The notes: generated from the letters alone by a model not told the origin. A stretch of 18,715 bases of DNA from Planifilum sp021793745 (GCA_937983105.1 CALKAM010000082.1:1-18715), one strand, 5' to 3'; shown: positions 6,848 through 14,200, counted from the first letter of the stretch. A program made the numbers and translations.

Positions 6848-8626
6848 GTGAAGGGCGGTTATGTCGCTCGAGGCGTATGGGTGTTGATGGTGATCGCTTT
6901 CTTGGTCCTGACCCCGGCATCATCCCCCGGCGTGTCGAGCGACAACGGAAAGCCGGACCGCGGTGATCCCGACTGGGTGGAAGAGCGGATCCGGCAGATG
7001 ACCTTGGAACAAAAGGTCGGCCAAATGTTCATGGTCGGCTTCAGCAATCCGGGGGATCAGCCGGCTTATGACATCAACGAACAGATACGCACCCTGATCC
7101 AGGAAAAACATGTGGGAGGGGTTATTCTTTTTGGCAGAAATGTTCAGACCCCGGACCAGGTGGGGCAGCTGACCGGCGAGCTGCAGAGGCTGGCGCTGTC
7201 TTCTCCGCCGGGGCTTCCCCTGTTGGTCGCCATCGATCAGGAGGGGGGCTCCATCGTCCGCATCCGGGAGGGGGTCACCCTCTTTCCCGGCAACATGGCC
7301 CTCGGAGCCACCCGCGACCCGGACCTCGCCTATGAGGCGGGCCGGATCACGGGGTTGGAGCTAAGGGCGATGGGGATCAATATGAATCTGGCTCCCGTCG
7401 TCGATTTAAACAACAATGCCCGGAATCCGGTCATCGGCGCTCGTTCCTTCGGCGAGGATCCGTCCTGGGTGGCGCGGATGGCGGCGGCCCATATCCGGGG
7501 GCATCATGCCGGATCGGTTTTGACGGCGGTCAAACACTTTCCGGGACACGGGGATACCGCCGTCGACTCCCATGTGGACCTGCCGACCATCGCCCGGGAA
7601 CGGGAACAGTTGGAGAAGGCGGATCTGGTTCCGTTCCGGCGGGCCATCGCCCAGGGAGCGGATGCGGTGATGTCGGCCCATGTGACCTTTCCCGCCTTCG
7701 AGCCCTCGGATTTGCCGGCAACCCTGTCCCGTCGGGTGCTTACGGGGTTGCTCCGGAATGAACTGGGCTTTGACGGCGTGATCATCACCGACGACATGGA
7801 GATGGGAGCGATCGCCCAGCGCTTCGGATCGGCGAAGGCGGCCGTCCGGGCGATCCAGGCGGGAGCGGACATGGTGCTGGTCTGCCATACGCTGTCGGTG
7901 CAACAGGAGAGCATCGACGCGGTGACCCAGGCCGTCCGGGACGGGAAGATCTCCGAAGAGCGGATCGATCAATCCGTCCGTCGGATTTTGAAGTTGAAGT
8001 CGAAGCGATTGGGCTCTTCATCCATTCTGCAGAAGCCGCAGGGGGAGGAGGATCGGGTGGCCGAACGGGTCGGGCGGAAAGATTTTGCCGAAGTGGCCCG
8101 GAAGGTGGCGCAGCGGGCGATAACCCTTGTCCGAGATGACGAAGGACTTCTCCCCCTCAATCCCCAAAAGCAGTCCCGCATCCTGGTGCTTTCGGTGGAG
8201 GGGGCTGCCGAACTGGGGAAAGCCCTGCAGAAACAGGGATTTGATCCGGTGGTCCGGGAAATCGGCACGTCGCCCGGAGGGCAGGAAATCCTGGAGCTTT
8301 CCGGGATGGCCGTCGAAGCGGACGCGGTGGTCCTGGGGACCTTCCGCGCCCAGATGCATCCGGAGCAGGGGGATCTGGTCCGGGCGCTCCGGGCCACGCG
8401 GAAGCCGGTCATCGTGCTGGGACTGGATACGCCCTATGATCCGATGGCCTTTCCCGAGGGCGGCACGTATCTGGCCCTGTACAGTTCTCACCCGGTCTCC
8501 CTGGAGGCGGCGGCGAAGGCGGTTGCCGGAAAGATCCCCCTTTCCGGCCGCCTGCCCGTCGCTATTCCGGATATGTATCCCTCGGGGCACGGGCTCGACC
8601 GTGAAGTCCGTCGGGGGTCCGATTAG
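6848..8626 (+). CDS. nagZ: Exported beta-N-acetylhexosaminidase, GH3 (NagZ type)
   Basis: Removes N-acetylglucosamine from muropeptides during cell wall recycling. Residues 1-30 form a signal peptide or anchor (basic start, hydrophobic VWVLMVIAFLVL, then small residues) without a lipobox Cys, so the enzyme acts outside the membrane. The GH3 barrel includes IDQEGGSIVRI (129-139), GARSFGEDP (197-205), KHFPGHGDT (229-237) with the Asp240-Ser-His242 acid/base dyad typical of NagZ, and ITDDMEMGAI with nucleophile Asp315. Residues about 400-592 form the second domain seen in B. subtilis NagZ (642 residues); gram-negative NagZ lacks it. GTG at 6848 is preceded by AAGGAG at seven bases. The amidase and transport genes that often accompany it are absent here. 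Identification is secure at family level. Confidence 0.95.
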   Translation: MKGGYVARGVWVLMVIAFLVLTPASSPGVSSDNGKPDRGDPDWVEERIRQMTLEQKVGQMFMVGFSNPGDQPAYDINEQIRTLIQEKHVGGVILFGRNVQTPDQVGQLTGELQRLALSSPPGLPLLVAIDQEGGSIVRIREGVTLFPGNMALGATRDPDLAYEAGRITGLELRAMGINMNLAPVVDLNNNARNPVIGARSFGEDPSWVARMAAAHIRGHHAGSVLTAVKHFPGHGDTAVDSHVDLPTIAREREQLEKADLVPFRRAIAQGADAVMSAHVTFPAFEPSDLPATLSRRVLTGLLRNELGFDGVIITDDMEMGAIAQRFGSAKAAVRAIQAGADMVLVCHTLSVQQESIDAVTQAVRDGKISEERIDQSVRRILKLKSKRLGSSSILQKPQGEEDRVAERVGRKDFAEVARKVAQRAITLVRDDEGLLPLNPQKQSRILVLSVEGAAELGKALQKQGFDPVVREIGTSPGGQEILELSGMAVEADAVVLGTFRAQMHPEQGDLVRALRATRKPVIVLGLDTPYDPMAFPEGGTYLALYSSHPVSLEAAAKAVAGKIPLSGRLPVAIPDMYPSGHGLDREVRRGSD

Positions 8627-8645
8627 GGGAGAAACGGGCGGAATT

Positions 8646-8708
8646 GCTTCCGCTCGGGGTGTGCGCGCGGTACGTCCTTTGACCGCGGACACTCCCGGCG
8701 GCGGAAGC
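8646..8708. repeat. Weak inverted repeat between convergent genes
   Basis: GCTTCCGC (8646-8653) and GCGGAAGC (8701-8708) are complementary across 47 bases, between the convergent NagZ and ribbon-helix-helix genes. There is no T run, and no clear terminator was found for either gene in 8627-8731. Confidence 0.3.
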
Positions 8709-8731
8709 GGAGTCAAGGCCCCGTGGCAGGG

Positions 8732-8953
8732 CTACAGGATCAGTTCATAGATGACGTTTTCTCCGGGTTTCGATGCCTCGATCTTTCGTCCCGACTGTTG
8801 ATGGGACACGCACCAGCTGTACACTTTCAGGGCGGAACGGAGGACTTGAGCATAGGAGGTGGCCTCCGTCTCCGCCTTGAGCCTTTCCAGGTCGGCGAAG
8901 GAGCTGGGTGCCAGTTCGATCTGAACCTTTTTGCCCACGCTGTTCCACTCCAT
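8732..8953 (-). CDS. Small ribbon-helix-helix (CopG-like) protein
   Basis: A 73-residue protein with a short beta strand (KKVQIEL, about residues 8-14), a first helix (FADLERLKAETEA) and a second helix (SYAQVLRSALKVYSWC). This is the layout of ribbon-helix-helix DNA-binding proteins, which act as dimers. The C-terminal third (GRKIEASKPGENVIYELIL) resembles the short beta tail of stand-alone members. The ATG at 8953 has no ribosome binding site and lies only about ten bases from the predicted transcript start. The in-frame GTG at 8938, with GGAG nine bases before it, may be the true start (68 residues). No toxin gene or other partner adjoins it, so a toxin-antitoxin role is not supported. Its target is unknown. 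Confidence 0.85.
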   Translation of the reverse strand: MEWNSVGKKVQIELAPSSFADLERLKAETEATSYAQVLRSALKVYSWCVSHQQSGRKIEASKPGENVIYELIL

Positions 8954-8969
8954 TTTCGATGTTTTTTTA

Positions 8970-8998
8970 TTTATATGAAATGAGGAAAAACGTGTGAA
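8970..8998 (-). promoter_or_regulatory. Promoter of the ribbon-helix-helix gene
   Basis: On the minus strand TTCACA (8993-8998) and TATAAA (8970-8975) are separated by exactly 17 bases. Transcription would begin near 8963. Confidence 0.65.
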
Positions 8999-9002
8999 GC
9001 AG

Positions 9003-9022
9003 GTTTACCCCTTCGGGGAAAC
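9003..9022. repeat. UUCG-loop hairpin between divergent genes
   Basis: GTTT and CCC pair with GGG and AAAC around a TTCG loop, with a two-base bulge (9003-9022). It lies just upstream of the minus-strand promoter and about 90 bases before the EamA start. No T run follows it. Confidence 0.35.
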
Positions 9023-9111
9023 GGGTATGAAGCCATCCATGGCCGGCGGCATGTCTAATCGGGAGCGATGCGACATATATATGGGACAAAAAGGTTCAGT
9101 TGAGGTAGAAT

Positions 9112-9540
9112 ATGAGCAAAGAGATTCTATATGCGTTGCTGGCGGCCCTCAGTTTCGGGATCGCTCCCTTGTTTGAGAAGTTGGGACTGGCCCGTACAGA
9201 CCCGACCGTTGCGCTGTTTATCCGTGCGTTTATTACATCGTTGTTCACATTTGGGTTTTTGTTGGCCTCCGGAAACATCGTCAACTTTGCCAAAGCCGAC
9301 CTCCGATCCGTGATCCATGTGATCCTGGGCGGCGTGTTCGGCGTTTTGTTTGCCCAGTATTTCTACTTCAAGGCGCTGGAGCACGGGGAAGTGGGGCGGA
9401 TCATGGCGATTGTCGGCAGTTTTCCCGTCATCGCCTTCCTCCTGTCCGCCGTTGTTTTCGGAGAGGCGTTTACCTTCATGAAATTAGCAGGGATTTTGCT
9501 CGTGGTTGTCGGAGTAATATTGCTGGGGAACCCATCGTAA
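9112..9540 (+). CDS. Single-domain EamA/DMT-family membrane transporter
   Basis: A 142-residue integral membrane protein with a single EamA unit. About five hydrophobic segments are seen: 4-21, 34-54, 66-84, 95-115 and 120-139. Typical sequences include the N-terminal LLAALSFGIAPLFEKLGL, the middle YFYFKALEHGEVGRIMAI and the C-terminal GEAFTFMKLAGILLVVVGVILL. Most EamA transporters have two such units and ten helices, so this half-size protein should work as a homodimer, as small multidrug resistance proteins do. The substrate cannot be predicted. The ATG at 9112 follows GAGGT at a spacing of about six. Only 12 bases separate it from ytxJ, so the two genes are probably co-transcribed. Confidence 0.9.
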   Translation: MSKEILYALLAALSFGIAPLFEKLGLARTDPTVALFIRAFITSLFTFGFLLASGNIVNFAKADLRSVIHVILGGVFGVLFAQYFYFKALEHGEVGRIMAIVGSFPVIAFLLSAVVFGEAFTFMKLAGILLVVVGVILLGNPS

Positions 9541-9552
9541 AGGAAGGGGATT

Positions 9553-9915
9553 ATGGAAGAGATTCTCGCCATCACGTCCATCGATCAATGGGAAAGGTTG
9601 CTCCGAGACCACCGTGCACGCGGAGGCCGATTGCTGCTGTTGAAACACAGCACGGCTTGTCCGATCAGCGCCGCTGCCCTCGAAGAGGTGCGCGCCTTTT
9701 CCCGGGAGAAGCCGGCCGGGCTTCAAATGGCGATGGTGCTGGTGATCGAGCACCGGAGGGTTTCCGATGCGGTCGCGGAACGTTTTCACGTGCAGCACCA
9801 ATCGCCCCAGGTTCTTCTGATCGAGGGCGATCGCGTCCAGTGGCACACTTCCCATGGGAACATTACCCGGGACCAATTGTGGAAAGTTTTTTCGGACAAG
9901 CCGGGTGAAAAATAA
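9553..9915 (+). CDS. ytxJ: Bacillithiol system redox-active protein YtxJ
   Basis: A 120-residue thioredoxin-fold protein of the monothiol type linked to bacillithiol redox chemistry in Bacillales. The hallmark LLKHSTACPIS carries the single active-site Cys36. The second conserved block, near HVQHQSPQVLLIEG and followed by a Trp-His and SHGNIT, supplies the cis-Pro loop. There is no signal peptide, so it acts in the cytosol. A strong GGAAGGGG site precedes the ATG at 9553. It follows the EamA gene closely. In B. subtilis ytxJ lies just upstream of aroA and ccpA; here a sigma/anti-sigma pair intervenes. It is predicted to handle bacillithiolated protein thiols, which is family knowledge rather than something the sequence proves. 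Confidence 0.93.
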   Translation: MEEILAITSIDQWERLLRDHRARGGRLLLLKHSTACPISAAALEEVRAFSREKPAGLQMAMVLVIEHRRVSDAVAERFHVQHQSPQVLLIEGDRVQWHTSHGNITRDQLWKVFSDKPGEK

Positions 9916-10002
9916 TGGAAAATTAACGCCGGTTATGGCTTTTTGACCGAAGGTTTGATTACAATCGGCAACGAAAGTTCCGACAGATGCAGGAGGGTAC
10001 CA

Positions 10003-10551
10003 ATGAGTTCCAAAACGGATGTGTCCAACAGTAGGAAGTTTGTAACGGATGAATTTATGGAGCGGATTCAACAGCATCGGCGATATTTATATCATATTGC
10101 CTATCGGCTGACCGGAAATTCCGAGGATGCCAAGGATCTGACCCAGGAGACCATTTGGCAGGCCCATCGGAAGTCGAATAAGTATGTCTATGAAAAATCG
10201 TTGAAGGCATGGCTTCGAACGATGATGACCAACTTGTTCCGCGATTTGAAGCGGAAAAAAAGTTTGAAACTGGTAGCCCTGGAAGACGCGTTTATACATT
10301 CAGAACCTCCTCTTACGGTAGGAACCCAGTCCGTTGAAGAGCAGGTGGAGAACCGCCTTCTGCTGGAGCGGGTAAAGGAGGAGATTCGCGACCTGCCCGA
10401 TATTTATCGGCGTGTCATTATTTTACGTCATTTCCATTCCCTATCCTACTCGGAGATTAGCGAACGGTTGAATATTCCTGAGGGAACGGTGAAGACCCAG
10501 CTGTTCCGCGCGCGGAAGATGCTGAAGGAACGCTTGAGCAAGAATGATTGA
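10003..10551 (+). CDS. ECF-type RNA polymerase sigma factor
   Basis: A 182-residue sigma-70 family factor with only regions 2 and 4, the group IV pattern. Region 2 spans about 18-87 (LYHIAYRLTGNSEDAKDLTQ for core binding, then WLRTMMTNLFRDLKRKK for -10 contact). Region 4 spans about 123-178, with SYSEISERLNIPEGTVKTQL as the -35 binding helix-turn-helix. The ATG at 10003 is chosen because AGGAGG stands six bases before it; an upstream in-frame start at 9943 has no such site. Its last eight bases overlap the start of the next gene, a zinc-binding membrane anti-sigma factor, so the pair forms one translationally coupled unit. A TACAAT box at 9960-9965 lacks a good -35 partner, which may fit autoregulation. 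Target genes are unknown. Confidence 0.93.
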   Translation: MSSKTDVSNSRKFVTDEFMERIQQHRRYLYHIAYRLTGNSEDAKDLTQETIWQAHRKSNKYVYEKSLKAWLRTMMTNLFRDLKRKKSLKLVALEDAFIHSEPPLTVGTQSVEEQVENRLLLERVKEEIRDLPDIYRRVIILRHFHSLSYSEISERLNIPEGTVKTQLFRARKMLKERLSKND

Positions 10552-11314
10552 GGAGATGACCGGGGGAATGTCTTGCCGGGATGCGGATCGACTCATACAA
10601 CTATATGTGGACCGGGAACTGGATGAACCAGGTGTCCAACGCCTCCGCGAACACGTGGCCGGTTGTTCCGCCTGCAGGCGGAACCTGCAGGAAATGGTGG
10701 CACTGGTCCATACCCTGGAGGAGATACGGACCCATGTTCAGACGCGTTCCGTACCCACTTCCTTGATCTGGCTGAAAAGGGCGGCCGTATGTTTATCGGT
10801 TGTAGTCCTGTTCTATCTGGCCCCCTTCGGCGATTTGCCGTGGTTTCACGAAGAACCGCCCATGGCCGTCGAACGGGAAGAGCCGGACATTTCCCGGGAA
10901 CTGCCTGAATCCCCGCACAAGGTGATGGTCTTCGCGACACAGGGGGAAACCTTGCACATTCCCCAAAGCGATTATATTCGCGTGGTGAGCCCCAACCAAT
11001 TCGATCCGGAGTCCGGAACCGATACGGCATGGATATACCCCAGCGCCATTCCGTTCTTCTTGAAGGATGACTCCTCCTGGTATACTCGGATGAAGCGGTT
11101 GGTGTTTGTCCGGGTGCCGGATGACCGAACGTTTAAAATCCTGGTCTCCACGGTCGGCATCGGTGTGGACCAGGGGGCGGATCAGTTGAGAAATGTGGCG
11201 TTTCCCACCTCGGTCGTGATCACCCTGGGGAAAGAGCCGAAACTGACCACCTTTACCTTTCCGGAGCAGGAGCAGGAAATTTCCCGTTGGTTTGAAAAAT
11301 TATCGTTCCAATGA
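10544..11314 (+). CDS. Membrane-anchored zinc-finger anti-sigma factor with unrecognised outer domain
   Basis: 256 residues. The N-terminal part is a cytosolic zinc-binding anti-sigma domain: SCRDADRLIQLYVDREL, then HVAGCSACRR with His37, Cys41 and Cys44 as zinc ligands. It should hold the ECF factor encoded just upstream inactive. One membrane helix (about 76-95) follows. The outer part (about 96-256) is mixed and largely beta-like: KVMVFATQGETLHIP, YIRVVSP, RLVFVRVPDD, FKILVSTVGIGVD and TSVVITLG. I do not recognise this domain; it probably senses the inducing signal or controls proteolysis. The ATG at 10544 overlaps the sigma stop codon; ATGs at 10556 and 10568 are alternatives with equally imperfect ribosome sites. 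The stop is followed by about 290 noncoding bases before the aroA promoter. Confidence 0.9.
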   Translation: MIEEMTGGMSCRDADRLIQLYVDRELDEPGVQRLREHVAGCSACRRNLQEMVALVHTLEEIRTHVQTRSVPTSLIWLKRAAVCLSVVVLFYLAPFGDLPWFHEEPPMAVEREEPDISRELPESPHKVMVFATQGETLHIPQSDYIRVVSPNQFDPESGTDTAWIYPSAIPFFLKDDSSWYTRMKRLVFVRVPDDRTFKILVSTVGIGVDQGADQLRNVAFPTSVVITLGKEPKLTTFTFPEQEQEISRWFEKLSFQ

Positions 11315-11597
11315 GCGTGCCGGGCTTTTAAACGGGCGCCGAGGCGATGGTTCGCCGCAGCTTTGGAGCCGGGCGGCACATGTTCCACATGCTCCCGATA
11401 TTCAGCCCTGCGGTCTGCCGCTCGATTGCCCTCTTCTGTTCGTCTTTAAGGGAAAATTTCGAGGATCCCTTCGGTCCGAAACCCCCTGGTTTTAGGGGCA
11501 TTTACATATCTCCGCTCCCTCGTCGGGCTCGTGTTTGCCCGTTCAGGGATTGCGCCCGGGGAGAACGGTTTCGGGTTCAAGCCCTTTTTTTATTTTT
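11315..11597 (+). other. Hairpin-rich noncoding region between the anti-sigma gene and aroA
   Basis: No credible coding frame. Hairpins visible on the plus strand: GGCG/CGCC (11343-11356), CATGT/ACATG (11379-11391), TTTC plus GGATC pairing with GGTCC plus GAAA (11457-11481), CCCCT/AGGGG (11483-11498) and CGGGC/GCCCG (11524-11541). GGGCTT (11322-11327) can pair with AAGCCC (11579-11584), closing the whole stretch directly before a T7 run. It could be a long structured 3' UTR of the sigma operon or a separate RNA. It matches no RNA family that I can recall. Confidence 0.4.
11549..11597 (+). terminator. Terminator before aroA
   Basis: A composite GC-rich hairpin (CCCG pairing with CGGG, enclosed by an outer GGG/CCC) ends in AAGCCC followed by seven T, an A and five T (11585-11597). 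It separates the sigma/anti-sigma unit from the aroA promoter five bases downstream. Confidence 0.6.
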
Positions 11598-11601
11598 AGG
11601 G

Positions 11602-11630
11602 GTGACAACGGGTTTCGATTCCGTTATAAT
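11602..11630 (+). promoter_or_regulatory. Promoter of aroA
   Basis: GTGACA (11602-11607) and a perfect TATAAT (11625-11630) are separated by 17 bases. They lie 38 bases before the GTG start. No T-box or attenuator-like leader is seen between them and the gene. Confidence 0.8.
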
Positions 11631-11668
11631 GATCGGTAAAATTTCTTTGCGGATGGGAGAGGAGCCGA

Positions 11669-12784
11669 GTGAGCCGGAGCCAAAATCGGTTGGATGAATT
11701 GAGAAGCCGGTTAGACGAGATCAACCTGCAGTTGCTCAACCTGATGAGCAAGCGCGGAGCCGTCGTGAAGGAGATTGGAGAGATCAAGAAGAAACAGGGG
11801 GTACAAAAATTCGATCCCGTCCGGGAGCGGGAAATGCTGGAACAGCTGGTTCAGCACAACACCGGTCCCTTTGATGATGAGACGATCCGCCACCTGTTTA
11901 AGCAGATCTTCAAGGCTTCCCTGGAATTGCAGCAAGACGATCACAAAAAGACCCTGCTCGTCAGCCGAAAGGATCATCCCCAGGATACAGTGGTGATGGT
12001 GGGGGATGAACCCATCGGCAATCATCGGAAAGCCGTGGTCGCCGGTCCTTGTTCGGTGGAATCGGAAGAGCAGGTCCGCAAAGTTGCCGAGTCCCTGAAG
12101 CGACAGGGGCTGCGCCTGCTGCGGGGCGGCGCCTTTAAACCCCGGACATCGCCCTATGATTTTCAGGGGTTGGGAGAAGAGGGTTTGCGCATTTTGCGCC
12201 GGGTTGCCGACGAATTCGATCTGAAGGTGGTTAGTGAGATCGTCAACCCCGCCGATATGGAACTGGCCGTCCAATATGTGGATGTGATCCAGATCGGGGC
12301 CCGCAATATGCAGAACTTTGAGCTGCTGAAGGCGGCGGGTTCGGTGCGCACGCCGGTCTTTCTGAAGCGGGGTATGTCGGCGACGGTGGAGGAGCTGCTG
12401 TTTGCGGCGGAATACATCGTCTCCCGCGGAAATCGACAGGTCATCCTCTGTGAACGGGGGATTCGCACTTACGAGAAATGGACCCGGAATACCCTGGATA
12501 TCTCTGCGGTACCTCTCCTGAAGCAGGAAAGTCATCTCCCGGTATTTGTCGATATCAGTCATTCCACAGGGCGGAGGGATATTCTGCTCCCCGTGGCCAA
12601 GGCGGCCCTGGCTGCCGGCGCCGACGGGATCATGGTGGAGGTGCATCCGGAACCTTCCGTCGCCCTTTCGGATGCCCATCAGCAAATTGATATCGACCAA
12701 TTCGAAACGCTGATCGCTGATCTCCGCGGCACGGGACTGCTGTCGGAATCCGATCCGGCATCCGTGGCTTCTTCCGGAAGATGA
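11669..12784 (+). CDS. aroA: Bifunctional chorismate mutase / 3-deoxy-7-phosphoheptulonate synthase (AroA of Bacillus type)
   Basis: Condenses phosphoenolpyruvate and erythrose 4-phosphate, the first step of aromatic amino acid synthesis. Residues 1-90 are an AroQ chorismate mutase domain (LDELRSRLDEINLQLLNLMSKR, then VQKFDPVREREMLEQL), which in Bacillus also gives feedback control by chorismate or prephenate. Residues about 120-355 are the DAHP synthase barrel: VAGPCSVES, LRGGAFKPRTSPYDFQG, QIGARNMQN, FLKRGMSAT, LCERGIRTYEKWTRNTLD, DISHSTGRRD and MVEVHPEPSVALSDAHQQ. The 371 residues compare with 358 in B. subtilis, with extra residues at the C-terminal end. The GTG at 11669 follows GGGAGAGGAG. 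It has its own promoter and terminator, so it is probably monocistronic. The symbol follows B. subtilis use; elsewhere aroA means EPSP synthase. Confidence 0.96.
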   Translation: MSRSQNRLDELRSRLDEINLQLLNLMSKRGAVVKEIGEIKKKQGVQKFDPVREREMLEQLVQHNTGPFDDETIRHLFKQIFKASLELQQDDHKKTLLVSRKDHPQDTVVMVGDEPIGNHRKAVVAGPCSVESEEQVRKVAESLKRQGLRLLRGGAFKPRTSPYDFQGLGEEGLRILRRVADEFDLKVVSEIVNPADMELAVQYVDVIQIGARNMQNFELLKAAGSVRTPVFLKRGMSATVEELLFAAEYIVSRGNRQVILCERGIRTYEKWTRNTLDISAVPLLKQESHLPVFVDISHSTGRRDILLPVAKAALAAGADGIMVEVHPEPSVALSDAHQQIDIDQFETLIADLRGTGLLSESDPASVASSGR

Positions 12785-12849
12785 CTCGAAAGACGGGGAT
12801 GGAACTGGATCAGGTCCATCCCGCCGGATCCCCATCATGGGATGATGCA

Positions 12850-12893
12850 ATCCTCGCCCCGAATCCTCCCGGAGGAAAGGGCGGGGATTTTTG
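12850..12893 (+). terminator. Rho-independent terminator of aroA
   Basis: ATCCTCGCCC (12850-12859) pairs over 10 bp (one G-U) with GGGCGGGGAT (12879-12888), with an inner CCTCC/GGAGG hairpin, followed by five T. It begins 66 bases after the aroA stop. Confidence 0.85.
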
Positions 12894-12938
12894 TTGGGGG
12901 AATTTGGTGGGTTGAAAATCGTCGATTCCCTCGAATCC

Positions 12939-12947
12939 TGCTATAAT
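12939..12947 (+). promoter_or_regulatory. Extended -10 promoter of the SseB-like gene
   Basis: TGCTATAAT is a perfect extended -10 element. No good -35 box lies 16-18 bases upstream, as is common for extended -10 promoters. The gene starts about 105 bases downstream. Confidence 0.55.
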
Positions 12948-13051
12948 AGATATGGTTCTTCAGGATCATCCGAGCCTGTGGTTCGTATGCACCGTTATCG
13001 GATTTGGGTATGGATCTTCGGATTTGCGGTCCGAAAAAAGGGGGGGTTGAA

Positions 13052-14200
13052 GTGGATGGACGTCGGCTTTTGTACGAGGCCAATCAGGAACAGTGGCCTC
13101 CGGATCGGCTGTTTCAGATGATGGCGCGGCATGTGCCGAAGCTTTATGCCCCCTATTTGCTGACGAAAACCGCCAAGAAACGGCCGCTGCTCGCACCGGG
13201 GCCGTCTCCGGAAAGCAAGCGGATGATCCTTTTTACCGAGCCGCAGTTGTCGAAAAATCTCCGGGTGAATCAGCTGGTTTCATTGATGAAAGGCCATACG
13301 ATGGATCTTCTGCGGAAAGCGTTTCGATCGGGCTACGACGGCTGGGTGATCAATCCGGGGGATTCTTCCCGCCGGGTGTTCAACCGGGAGGAGCTGCTCC
13401 ATCTATTCCGCGAATATGTCGCGGTGGAAGGGCGTCGATTGGGTGGAGCGTGGGTTCCGACCCGGGGGGATCGAATGTTGTTGATCCAGTTGGAGGACGG
13501 TAGCTATACGGTAACCGCCTATATTGACGAACGGGCGGCCCGGGAAGTTTGCGATGACTGCGGCGGGGAACCGGTCCTCCATTCCTGGGACGTGATCGGC
13601 GAACGTTGCCTCCGGGCGGGGGGAAAAGTTCCCTATATCCAATTCGGTTTTCCGGAACAGGTTCTTTTGCTTCCCCGGCACATGGACTGGCTTCGGCGAA
13701 AGGAAGAGGAACAGAAAGAGGAAGAGGGAGAGACCAGCCTGGAAGCCACGGAATCCGAGGAGTTTGCGGAAACCGAGGAATCCAAGGAGTTCCTCTGTCG
13801 GTTGGAACAGGCGGTGAGGAATGGACAGGGGTGGGTCAATACCCGAGAGATCGTCCGGCGGATGGCTGAACTGGATCGCATTTGGATCCTCGCCGGTCCC
13901 GGTGGAAAGCCGGTATATTTCGGTTCCGAGGGGAAAGCGTTGATGGTGGACCTCTTCACTTCCCGGGATCATGCCCTGCGTCTGATTCAGGCGCTGAAGC
14001 AGCAGGAAACGCTTGACGGAATCGAGCCCCTGCTGGTGGAAGCCCGTCCCCTCTTTCAACACCTCTCCGCCCAGGAGCCGGTCATTTGGATTAATCGGGG
14101 TTCGCCGGAAGGATGGACGAGTATCACCAATCAACTGCTCCCTGCCGTCCTCAATGAGGAGGTTTCCGGATCGGGGAAGTCTTCCCGGGTTAAACTATAG
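13052..14200 (+). CDS. Uncharacterised two-lobed protein with SseB-like halves
   Basis: 382 residues, soluble, no signal peptide. The N-terminal lobe (about 28-118) has an SseB-like pattern: LYAPYLLT, ILFTEPQLSKNL, MDLLRKAFRSGYDGWVINPGD and EELLHLF. A middle part (130-215) holds MLLIQLEDGSYTVTAYIDE and a Cys-Asp-Asp-Cys pair. A strongly acidic linker (about 218-248, mostly Glu) follows. The C-terminal lobe (about 250-370) repeats the pattern: IWILAGPGGKPVYFG, VDLFTSRDHALRLIQAL and PVIWINRGSPEGWTS. The likeness to the SseB (serine sensitivity enhancer) family is a judgement from these patterns and is not certain. The GTG at 13052 is chosen for the G-rich site (AAAGGGGGGG) five bases before it; the upstream ATG at 13004 lacks one. 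It lies alone between aroA and ccpA. Function is unknown. Confidence 0.85.
   Translation: MDGRRLLYEANQEQWPPDRLFQMMARHVPKLYAPYLLTKTAKKRPLLAPGPSPESKRMILFTEPQLSKNLRVNQLVSLMKGHTMDLLRKAFRSGYDGWVINPGDSSRRVFNREELLHLFREYVAVEGRRLGGAWVPTRGDRMLLIQLEDGSYTVTAYIDERAAREVCDDCGGEPVLHSWDVIGERCLRAGGKVPYIQFGFPEQVLLLPRHMDWLRRKEEEQKEEEGETSLEATESEEFAETEESKEFLCRLEQAVRNGQGWVNTREIVRRMAELDRIWILAGPGGKPVYFGSEGKALMVDLFTSRDHALRLIQALKQQETLDGIEPLLVEARPLFQHLSAQEPVIWINRGSPEGWTSITNQLLPAVLNEEVSGSGKSSRVKL

Noticed and set aside
8732..8953. Antitoxin of a toxin-antitoxin pair
   Set aside because: No small toxin-like gene adjoins the ribbon-helix-helix gene on either side; neighbours are NagZ and an EamA transporter.
9943..10002. 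Upstream in-frame start for the sigma factor
   Set aside because: It has no ribosome site and would place the start inside the likely promoter region; the ATG at 10003 has an ideal AGGAGG.
11572..11591. GGGTTCAAGCCC looks like a tRNA T-loop
   Set aside because: The flanking bases do not form a five-pair T stem, and no anticodon arm or acceptor stem is present; it is better explained as the terminator arm.
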